The notes under the pieces are model-generated. The model did not search any database. It had not been told where the DNA came from and worked only from the letters and a program-made list of their open reading frames with translations. From contig CAMBWJ010000010.1 in the NCBI GenBank assembly GCA_945871545.1, forward strand, positions 1-15,725: DNA of 15,725 bases, read 5' to 3'. The DNA comes from an uncultured Clostridia bacterium (GTDB lineage Bacteria > Bacillota_A > Clostridia > Christensenellales > Aristaeellaceae). The position numbers were made by a program, and so were the translations under genes. Below are positions 5,919-12,332 of the stretch, in pieces (the first letter of the stretch is position 1; every line of letters starts with the position of its first letter).

Positions 5919-7040
5919 TTACACAGCCGGATTTTCGATCACGCCCGCGAAGCACACGCTGTCCGTCTCTCTATCCGCGATGACGAAGGCGAAGGGCCGG
6001 TCCACGCGCACTTCCACCGGTTCCTCCTCGGGCGGCATCGCCATGCAGGCCACGATGACCGCCGTGGCCGCAGCCGCCTTCGTGCCCTCCTCGTCCAGCT
6101 GCACGCGCACCTTCTGCAGTATCTCGTCGATCCGCATGGGAACCTCCGAGACGCCGGAGAAGTCCGCACTGTCGCCGAAGGGAGCCTCCAGGCCCAGCGC
6201 CTTCAGCGCATCGGAGAGGGAATTATCCGTCGTCAGGTCGAACTTCGGCAGGAAGAGGTCAACCTCGCGCTCCTCCGCGCCGTCCTTCAGGTAATCCATG
6301 CCCTGCTCCGCCAGCGCGTCCAGCAGGCCGTCAAGGCCGATGCTCACGCCCTCGCCGGGCAGCGCGATCCACATCTCCAGCGCGCCGTCCGCGTAGGGTA
6401 GGCGGACGATCTGCAGGCCGTCCTTCTCCACATAGTCGAAGAAATCCTGCTGGTACATCATCTCCACCGTCACGTCGCCCTCCGGCGCGTAGAAAGTATC
6501 CTCGATGGTGTTGTACGCCTCGAAGGGCTTTGCCCACTTCGCGTCCATGGCGATGGCGTTGATGAGGATCAGCCCGGTCTGCGGGTCGGGCGCGTCGCTG
6601 AGCAACTGATCGATCAGGCCGTCGGTGCGCTCCGATACCCAGGAATTGACCTTCTCCACCACCTCCGCGTCCAGATCAAACCACTCCGCGCCGTAGGCTT
6701 CGTTCAGGCGGTCAATGTAGGTCTGCTTCAGCGAAAGGCCCTGCGCCACGAAGGCGGCGTTGGCGGACGAAATCTCCCCGGGAATCACGCCGGGCAGTGC
6801 GGACAAGTCCTCCGCGCCCAGCGCAGTGAGGATCGCAGCGAGGGTCTCCCCCTCCGCGCCCTCTGCGGCCATGCCCAGCGCCAGGGTCAGGCTCGCCGGG
6901 GACAGCATCACGTTGCCGCCTCCGGCATACAGCTCCTTCAGCAGTTCAAAGCCCAGCTTCTCGCCCGCCGGGGAGGCTTCCGCCAGCGCAGTACAGCCCA
7001 GCAGTGCCAGGCACAGCAATATGGAAAGGATTTTCTTCAT
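5919..7040 (-). CDS. Secreted or lipid-anchored serpin (serine protease inhibitor)
   Basis: The 373-residue protein is a full-length serpin. These proteins trap serine (or some cysteine) proteases by a suicide conformational change. A signal sequence (MKKILSILLCLALLGC) ends in LLGC, a possible lipobox at Cys16, with ALA-EA at 18-22 as an alternative signal peptidase I site. The serpin fold shows as NVMLSPASLTLALGMAAEGA, then LILINAIAMDAKWAKPF, and a C-terminal VRVDRPFAFVIADRET near the family signature. The reactive-centre hinge EEGTKAAAATA (317-327) is intact, with Gly at P15, Thr at P14, Ala at P12-P9 and Thr at P8, as needed for an inhibitory serpin. Counting on places P1 at Met333, then AMPPEE. 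It sits after rpe in the same orientation, with AAAGGAG 9 nt before the ATG inside a strong hairpin. The physiological target is unknown. Confidence 0.96.
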   Translation of the reverse strand: MKKILSILLCLALLGCTALAEASPAGEKLGFELLKELYAGGGNVMLSPASLTLALGMAAEGAEGETLAAILTALGAEDLSALPGVIPGEISSANAAFVAQGLSLKQTYIDRLNEAYGAEWFDLDAEVVEKVNSWVSERTDGLIDQLLSDAPDPQTGLILINAIAMDAKWAKPFEAYNTIEDTFYAPEGDVTVEMMYQQDFFDYVEKDGLQIVRLPYADGALEMWIALPGEGVSIGLDGLLDALAEQGMDYLKDGAEEREVDLFLPKFDLTTDNSLSDALKALGLEAPFGDSADFSGVSEVPMRIDEILQKVRVQLDEEGTKAAAATAVIVACMAMPPEEEPVEVRVDRPFAFVIADRETDSVCFAGVIENPAV

Positions 7041-7090
7041 AAAAACACGCTCCTTTGCGTCAATTTCTGCAAGATAGACGCAAGGGAGCG
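7041..7090 (-). terminator. Terminator-like hairpin overlapping the serpin ribosome binding site
   Basis: On the minus strand CGCTCCCTTGCGTC (7090-7077) and GACGCAAAGGAGCG (7061-7048) pair over 13 of 14 positions with a 15-nt loop. TGTTTTT follows directly and then the serpin ATG at 7040. The structure therefore has the form of an intrinsic terminator for transcripts coming from rpe. Its 3' arm also contains the serpin Shine-Dalgarno (7056-7050), so read-through RNA would have its ribosome site paired. Whether termination, translational blocking or both occur is inferred. Confidence 0.65.
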
Positions 7091-7133
7091 CTGTGAAGTT
7101 CCAAAAAGAATGTCGATTGGTATGAATTTACGC

Positions 7134-7796
7134 TCAGCCGCGGATTCTGGCCTCGGTGGCGCGCACGTCGTCGATGAAGGCCTTCGCGTCCGGCGCGCCG
7201 TAGAGCGCACTGCCCGCCACCATCACGGTCATGCCCTGCTCGATGAAGGGCACGCAGGTCTGGGTGTTCAGGCCGCCGTCCACCTCGATCAGCGCGTCGC
7301 AGCCGGCCTCGTCCAGCATCCGGCGAATCTCGCCCACCTTGTGGATGGTTGCCGGGATCATCTTCTGTCCGCCGAAGCCGGGGTTGACGCTCATCACCAG
7401 CGCCAGATCGAAGTCGCCCAGCACGTACCGCAGGCACTCCGGGCTGGTTGCCGGGTTCAGCGCCACGCCCGCCAGCGCACCGGCAGCGCGAATCTGCTGG
7501 AGCAGGCGGTGCAGGTGGTTGGTGGCCTCGGCGTGGACGGTGATGATCTTCGCTCCCGCTGCGGCGAACTCCTCCACGTACTTCTCCGGGTTGGCGATCA
7601 TCAGGTGGGCGTCCACCGGCAGCGAACACTTCGCCGCAGCCTTCAGAATGCCCTGACCGAAGGTGATGTTGGGCACGAAGTTGCCGTCCATCACGTCGTA
7701 GTGCAGATAGTCCGCACCGGCCTCAGTCATGCGCTCAATCTCTTCACCGATCTTCAGAAAATCCGCCGCAAGCAGCGACGGCGCCAGTTTAATCAT
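7134..7796 (-). CDS. rpe: Ribulose-phosphate 3-epimerase
   Basis: Rpe interconverts D-ribulose 5-phosphate and D-xylulose 5-phosphate in the pentose phosphate pathway, in the cytoplasm. The 220-residue TIM barrel is typical in length. It shows APSLLAADF at the N-terminus, the metal and catalytic motif LHYDVMDGNFVPN (His32, Asp34), DAHLMI with His64, VNPGFGGQ, EVDGGL with the second catalytic Asp, and a phosphate-binding VAGSALYG. Its ATG overlaps the end of rsgA by 8 bp, so the two are translationally coupled. It is the last gene of the housekeeping operon; the hairpin before the serpin lies 43 bp after its stop. In B. subtilis thiN follows rpe at this place; here no thiN is present. Confidence 0.97.
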   Translation of the reverse strand: MIKLAPSLLAADFLKIGEEIERMTEAGADYLHYDVMDGNFVPNITFGQGILKAAAKCSLPVDAHLMIANPEKYVEEFAAAGAKIITVHAEATNHLHRLLQQIRAAGALAGVALNPATSPECLRYVLGDFDLALVMSVNPGFGGQKMIPATIHKVGEIRRMLDEAGCDALIEVDGGLNTQTCVPFIEQGMTVMVAGSALYGAPDAKAFIDDVRATEARIRG

Positions 7797-8667
7797 AGCG
7801 TTCCCTCCACTTCTGTTTCATATCCTCCAGCAGCTCCACATACCTGCGGTGCCGCAGTTCATCGATCTCGCCCGCCTCCACCGCCTGCCGCACGCCACAT
7901 TTGGGCTCGGTGGCGTGGTAGCAGGGCTGGAAGTAGCAGCTTCCCAGATAGGGTTCAAACTCGGGGTAGCTGTCCTGCAGCTCCACCGGGTCGAACAGCT
8001 CATTATCCAGCAGGCTGAAGCCCGGAGTGTCCAGCACCATGCCGCCGCCCGGCAGGGGGATCAGCTCCGAGCGCCGCGTGGTGTTCTTGCCGCGCTCGAT
8101 CTTCTCCGACAGATCGCCCGTCTCCAGCTCCAGGCGGTACAGTGCGTTGATCAGCGAGGATTTGCCCGCGCCGGACTGTCCCGCCAGCGCGTGTACGCTG
8201 CCTTTGAGCGCATTCCGCAGCGCATCCACGTTCTCGAGCGTGTGCGCCGAGACAAACATCGCGTCCACCTGCGCGCCCCGGTACTGATGCACGATCTCCC
8301 CCGCGCGCTGAGGTGCAAGCTCGCACTTGCTGACCACCAGCATCGGCGCGACGCCCCGCCTGCGCGCGGTGAGGATCATGCGATCCACAAGACTTAAGTC
8401 GGCCTCCGGCGCAGCCGCAGCCGCTACGATCACGATCCGGTCGATGTTCGCCACCGGCGGGCGCTCCAGCTCATTCCTTCGCGGCAGGATCGAATGCAGC
8501 CAGCCGTCCTCCTCGCCCGTGCCGGGCGTCATCTCCACGCGGTCGCCCACCTTGGGCTTCATGCGCTCGCGGCGCAGCTTGCGCTGCGCGCGCAGCGTGT
8601 ATTCCTCGCCCGCATCGTCAAGGACGGTGTAAAAGCCGCCGATGCCCCGCAAAATCGTTCCCTGCAA
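7789..8667 (-). CDS. rsgA: RsgA, ribosome small-subunit-dependent GTPase
   Basis: RsgA is a circularly permuted GTPase that helps late 30S maturation and releases RbfA. The 292 residues show an N-terminal OB fold (MQGTILRGIGGFYTV), then GTPase motifs in permuted order: G4-like SKCE (113-116), G5-like VSA (139-141), G1 GQSGAGKSSL (163-172) and G3 DTPG (213-216). A C-terminal zinc finger follows with Cys244, Cys249, His251 and Cys257. The start is a TTG at 8667, supported by GGAGGGGAG just upstream and by the usual family N-terminus MQGTI. The G4 motif is NKxD in most members; SKCE here changes both the Asn and the base-reading Asp. It begins 16 bp after prkC and overlaps rpe. Confidence 0.96.
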   Translation of the reverse strand: MQGTILRGIGGFYTVLDDAGEEYTLRAQRKLRRERMKPKVGDRVEMTPGTGEEDGWLHSILPRRNELERPPVANIDRIVIVAAAAAPEADLSLVDRMILTARRRGVAPMLVVSKCELAPQRAGEIVHQYRGAQVDAMFVSAHTLENVDALRNALKGSVHALAGQSGAGKSSLINALYRLELETGDLSEKIERGKNTTRRSELIPLPGGGMVLDTPGFSLLDNELFDPVELQDSYPEFEPYLGSCYFQPCYHATEPKCGVRQAVEAGEIDELRHRRYVELLEDMKQKWRERYD

Positions 8668-8683
8668 ACGCTCCCCTCCGGTT

Positions 8684-10528
8684 CTAGTTGAAATCCAGCT
8701 GCATGCTCTCGTAGAGCACGTCGTCCATATAGATGTAGATTTGGTGCACGCCGCTCTCCGAGCTGCTCAGGCCGATGGCGTGGGTGCCCTTCGGCAGCAC
8801 CTCCCGATAGACCTCCAGGCTCACGCCCGAGGGCGCGACCAGATTCACCGTCACCCGCAGGTTGTTCAGCGGCACCACCAGCGTAAGCTCCGCGTCGGGC
8901 GCATACTTCTTCTCCTGCGCGCGGCAGATGGTGAGATCCACCGCCGTGCCCGTGAGCACCTGGGTGTAGGGCGCGATGCTCTGCGCGATCACCGCGCCGG
9001 ACCTCGCGTCGGCGGAATCGCCCTCGCTCACCGTTCCCAGCATCAGGCCCTCGGCCTCGATCACCGCCTGCGCGCCCTCCAGCGTCAGACCCGACAGCGA
9101 CGGCACCGACACGCACTGGCCGCTAACCTTCAGCAAAACCTCGCTGTCGCGGGACTGCCAGCCGGGGGTCAGGTTCACGGAGACCACCGTGCCCACCGCC
9201 CGGTCGCTCTGCACATTTGCGACCTCCACGGTTCGCACGCCCGCGCCGTTGAGCGCCTCCAGTGCTTCCGTTTCGCTCCAGCCGGTCATGTCCTCCAGAT
9301 AGTACCACTGGCTGCCCAGGCTCACCGTCAGCGTGATCTTTGCGCTCTTGCGGATGGACTCGCCCGCCTCCTGGGATTGCAGCATCACCGTTCCGTCGGG
9401 ATAGTCGTCGCTGTAGGCGTTCACCACGATGGGCGACACGCCCAGCGCCTCCATCGCATGCACCGCGTCCTCCTCGACATTACCGATGAGATAGGGCATG
9501 TTCACGGTGGCGTAGCGCTCCTGCAGCACCAGGCCCAGCGCGGCCAGCGCAAGCACCAGCGCCGCAGTTCCCAGCGCGATCATCCACCAGAACAGTTTTT
9601 TGCGCCGGGGCTTGACCGGCTGGGGATGCTTCTTTACTTCCTCGCGCGCCGTCTCCGGCTGGGCCTCCTCCCGCTTTGCGGGATAGCGCACGAAGCCGCC
9701 CCTGGGCTTGGAGATGGTCATGCGCAGATCCGCCGCCATCTCCGCCGCGCTCTGGTAGCGCAGCTGCTTGTCCTTGCACAGCGCGCGCATCACGACCTCG
9801 TCCAGCGCCCGGGAGATGTGGGAATTCCGGCTGCGCATGGACGCGGGCTGCTCGTTGATGTGCTTGAGCGCCACCGATACGGTGGTATCGCCGTCGAAGG
9901 GCACGTGGCCGGTGAGCATCTCGTAGAGCACCACGCCCACGGAGTACAGGTCGCTCTGCTCGTCGGCAACCTCGCCCCGGGCCTGCTCCGGCGAGAGGTA
10001 GTGCACGCTGCCCATGGCTGAGCCGTTGGGATCCAGCTGGGTGGTCTGGCTCGCCTTCAGGCGGGCGATGCCGAAGTCGGCAACCTTCACCCGGCCCTGC
10101 CTGTCCACCAGGATGTTTTGGGGCTTGATGTCGCGATGCACGATGCCGTTGCGATGGGCGTGGTCCACCGCCGCCAGGATGCGTATAGTCATCCGCAGCG
10201 CCACATCCGGGTGGATGCGGCCCTCGTCGCGGATCATCTGCTTGAGGGTCTGGCCGTCCACATACTCCATCACGATGTAGCGCATCTCGCCCTCGATGCC
10301 CACGTCCAGCAGGTTCACGATGTTCTCGTGGGACATCTTCGCGGCGGCCTCGGCCTCGCGGCTGAAGCGGCGCACGAACTCCATGTCGGATTCGTACTCC
10401 GGCCGCAGCACCTTGATGGCAACGGTTCGGTTCTCCTCTAAATCCAGGGCGCGGTATACGACGGCCATGCCGCCCGTACCAACGACAGCTTCGATGCGAT
10501 ACCGGCCCGATATGAGCCGTCCGATCAT
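8684..10528 (-). CDS. prkC: PASTA-domain Ser/Thr protein kinase (PrkC)
   Basis: This 614-residue membrane kinase senses cell-wall fragments (muropeptides, lipid II) and phosphorylates proteins in growth, division and spore germination. The cytoplasmic kinase domain spans about residues 9-272, with GTGGMAVVY in the P-loop, VAIK (Lys39), HRDIKPQN (Asp133) and DFG (Asp151). After a basic linker (RRKK) a single membrane segment lies at about 312-335. Three extracellular PASTA repeats follow (about 338-404, 405-470, 471-537), then a C-terminal beta-rich domain of about 75 residues. The gene overlaps prpC by four bases (ATGA at 10525-10528), which suggests coupled translation and a matched kinase-phosphatase pair. 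All catalytic residues are present, so it should be active. Confidence 0.96.
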   Translation of the reverse strand: MIGRLISGRYRIEAVVGTGGMAVVYRALDLEENRTVAIKVLRPEYESDMEFVRRFSREAEAAAKMSHENIVNLLDVGIEGEMRYIVMEYVDGQTLKQMIRDEGRIHPDVALRMTIRILAAVDHAHRNGIVHRDIKPQNILVDRQGRVKVADFGIARLKASQTTQLDPNGSAMGSVHYLSPEQARGEVADEQSDLYSVGVVLYEMLTGHVPFDGDTTVSVALKHINEQPASMRSRNSHISRALDEVVMRALCKDKQLRYQSAAEMAADLRMTISKPRGGFVRYPAKREEAQPETAREEVKKHPQPVKPRRKKLFWWMIALGTAALVLALAALGLVLQERYATVNMPYLIGNVEEDAVHAMEALGVSPIVVNAYSDDYPDGTVMLQSQEAGESIRKSAKITLTVSLGSQWYYLEDMTGWSETEALEALNGAGVRTVEVANVQSDRAVGTVVSVNLTPGWQSRDSEVLLKVSGQCVSVPSLSGLTLEGAQAVIEAEGLMLGTVSEGDSADARSGAVIAQSIAPYTQVLTGTAVDLTICRAQEKKYAPDAELTLVVPLNNLRVTVNLVAPSGVSLEVYREVLPKGTHAIGLSSSESGVHQIYIYMDDVLYESMQLDFN

Positions 10529-11247
10529 CTGTCTTCCTCCCCGGTCACCACGTACATTGCGGTGATGTTGTCGCTTCCGCCGTCGTCCAGCGCGGCCTGC
10601 ACCGCCTGTTTCAGCTTCTCCTCCCAGCCGCAGTCGCTCTGGGTGAGCTCAAGTATGTCCCGATCCTCCAGGTGGTTGGACAGGCCGTCGGTGCACAGGA
10701 AGAACACGTCTCCCGGCATCAGCTCGATCTGAACCACGTCCACTTCCACGTGATCCCCGGTGCCCAGCGCGCGGGTGATGTAGTTGCGCTTGGGATGGTG
10801 CCTGGCCTCCTGGGGCGTGATCAGTCCCTTGCGCACCATCTCCTCCACCAGCGTGTGATCCACGGTGATGCGCAGGATGCTGCCCCTGCGGATCAGGTAC
10901 GCGCGGCTGTCGCCCACGTGGGCGACGTAGGCGCTGCCGTTGTTCAGCGCCAATGCGGTGAAGGTGGTGCCCATGCCGCTGTACTGCTCCACGCAGCGCG
11001 ACCGCGCGTGCACCGCCGCGTTGGCGCGCTCCACCGAGCGGCGCATGGCCGCGCCGTCGATCCACCTGCACATGCGCATCTCCCCGGAAAAGACCCGAAC
11101 CGCCATGGCACTGGCAATCTCGCCCGCGTTGTGGCCGCCCATGCCGTCCGCAATCGCGCAGAAGCGCTCACCTTCCCGAGGAAGGTAGTAGGAATCCTCG
11201 TTGATGGGCCGTACCCTGCCGGTATCCGTCTGCACAAAAACTTTCAT
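10525..11247 (-). CDS. prpC: PP2C-family protein phosphatase (PrpC/Stp)
   Basis: PrpC removes phosphate from Ser/Thr residues and opposes PrkC. The 240-residue PPM/PP2C protein carries the metal-binding motifs: RPINED near the N-terminus, DGMGGHNAGE (34-43), GTT (93-95), GDSR (112-115), CTDGL (185-189) and DNIT (226-229). No membrane segment is present, so it acts in the cytoplasm. GGAGGAG lies 5 nt before the ATG at 11247. It lies 29 bp after rlmN, and its stop overlaps the prkC start. Identity is secure from motif content and context. Confidence 0.97.
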   Translation of the reverse strand: MKVFVQTDTGRVRPINEDSYYLPREGERFCAIADGMGGHNAGEIASAMAVRVFSGEMRMCRWIDGAAMRRSVERANAAVHARSRCVEQYSGMGTTFTALALNNGSAYVAHVGDSRAYLIRRGSILRITVDHTLVEEMVRKGLITPQEARHHPKRNYITRALGTGDHVEVDVVQIELMPGDVFFLCTDGLSNHLEDRDILELTQSDCGWEEKLKQAVQAALDDGGSDNITAMYVVTGEEDR

Positions 11248-11276
11248 TCGTTCTCCTCCGGGGTTTGCGTTTTGCT

Positions 11277-12332
11277 TTACTTTTGCTCCGAGATGTACTT
11301 CCGCCTGAGCTGGCCGCAGGCGCCGTCGATGTCCGCGCCCATCTCCCGGCGCACCGTGGCGGAGATATTCTTCAGCTCCAGGCGCTTGAGGAAGGCGGCC
11401 ACGTCCTGCTTCGTCGGCGCTTCAAGGTTGCGCTCCTTGACTGCGTTCAGCGGAATCAGGTTCACGTGGCAGCGCATGCCGCGCAGCCGACGCGCCAGCT
11501 CCTCGGCGTGGCGCACCTCGCAGTTGACGTTCTTGATCAGCGCGTACTCGAACACCACGCGCCGTCCCGTCTCCTCGCTGTACTTCCTGCACGCGGCAAT
11601 CACGTCCTCGTAGGGATAGGCGTTGGCCACGGGCATGATCTTCTGGCGAATGGCATCGTTGGGGGCGTGCAGCGACAGCGACAGCGTCAGCGGCAGGCCC
11701 TCCTTGATGAAATCGTAGATGCGGTTCACCAGGCCGCAGGTGGACAGCGAGATGTTGCGAATGGAGATGTTCAGCCCCGTCGGACTGTTCACCAGCCGCA
11801 GGAACTTCACCACGTTGTCGTAGTTGTCGAAGGGCTCGCCGCTGCCCATCAGCACAATGTTGTGGATGCGGCGCTCCGCGTCCTGGGCCTGAATGTGGCG
11901 GTTCGCGGCCACCACCTGGCCCAGAATCTCGCCGGGGGTCAGGTTGCGCACCCGTCCCTCCAGCGTGGACGCGCAGAACGCGCAGCCCATGCGGCAACCC
12001 ACCTGGGTGGACACGCACAGCGTGTCGCCGTACTTGTAGCGCATCACCACGCCCTCGATCAGGTTGCCGTCGTGAAGCTCGTAGAGGAACTTCTCCGTCT
12101 CGTCGAGTTTCGACTTGTAGCTCTCGCGGATGCGCACCGGGTTCGCCACGGCGATCTCCGCCATGCGCGTCCGCAGCGCGCCCGAGAGGTTCGACATCTC
12201 GGCAATCTCCACGCCCCGGTTCAGCCACTGGCGAATCTGTCCGGCGCGGAACTTGCTCTCGTGAAGCTCGTTCAGCACGAAGTCCAGAAGCTCCTGGTCG
12301 CTTAACGACAGCAGCTGGATTTTATCGCTCAT
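11277..12332 (-). CDS. rlmN: RlmN, 23S rRNA A2503 and tRNA A37 C2-methyltransferase
   Basis: RlmN is a radical-SAM enzyme that methylates C2 of A2503 in 23S rRNA and A37 in some tRNAs, which affects peptidyl-transferase accuracy and antibiotic sensitivity. The 351 residues contain the 4Fe-4S motif CRMGCAFC (Cys113, Cys117, Cys120), the upstream Cys106 in TLCVSTQ and Cys339 in DIDGACGQL. The last two match E. coli Cys118 and Cys355, needed for the methyl-cysteine intermediate. VLMGSGEPFDNYDNV and LSTCGLV are also typical. The absence of Cfr-specific features cannot be proven by eye, but the housekeeping operon context and RlmN-like ends favour RlmN. It overlaps rsmB by 11 bp. Confidence 0.96.
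   Translation of the reverse strand: MSDKIQLLSLSDQELLDFVLNELHESKFRAGQIRQWLNRGVEIAEMSNLSGALRTRMAEIAVANPVRIRESYKSKLDETEKFLYELHDGNLIEGVVMRYKYGDTLCVSTQVGCRMGCAFCASTLEGRVRNLTPGEILGQVVAANRHIQAQDAERRIHNIVLMGSGEPFDNYDNVVKFLRLVNSPTGLNISIRNISLSTCGLVNRIYDFIKEGLPLTLSLSLHAPNDAIRQKIMPVANAYPYEDVIAACRKYSEETGRRVVFEYALIKNVNCEVRHAEELARRLRGMRCHVNLIPLNAVKERNLEAPTKQDVAAFLKRLELKNISATVRREMGADIDGACGQLRRKYISEQK

Noticed and set aside
8642..10021. Long plus-strand open frame (459 codons) opposite prkC
   Set aside because: Antisense shadow of PrkC, with a low-information His/Leu/Arg-rich translation and no matching Shine-Dalgarno or neighbours.
11277..12332. Cfr-type antibiotic resistance methyltransferase instead of RlmN
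   Set aside because: Operon context between rsmB and prpC and the RlmN-like N- and C-termini indicate the housekeeping enzyme.
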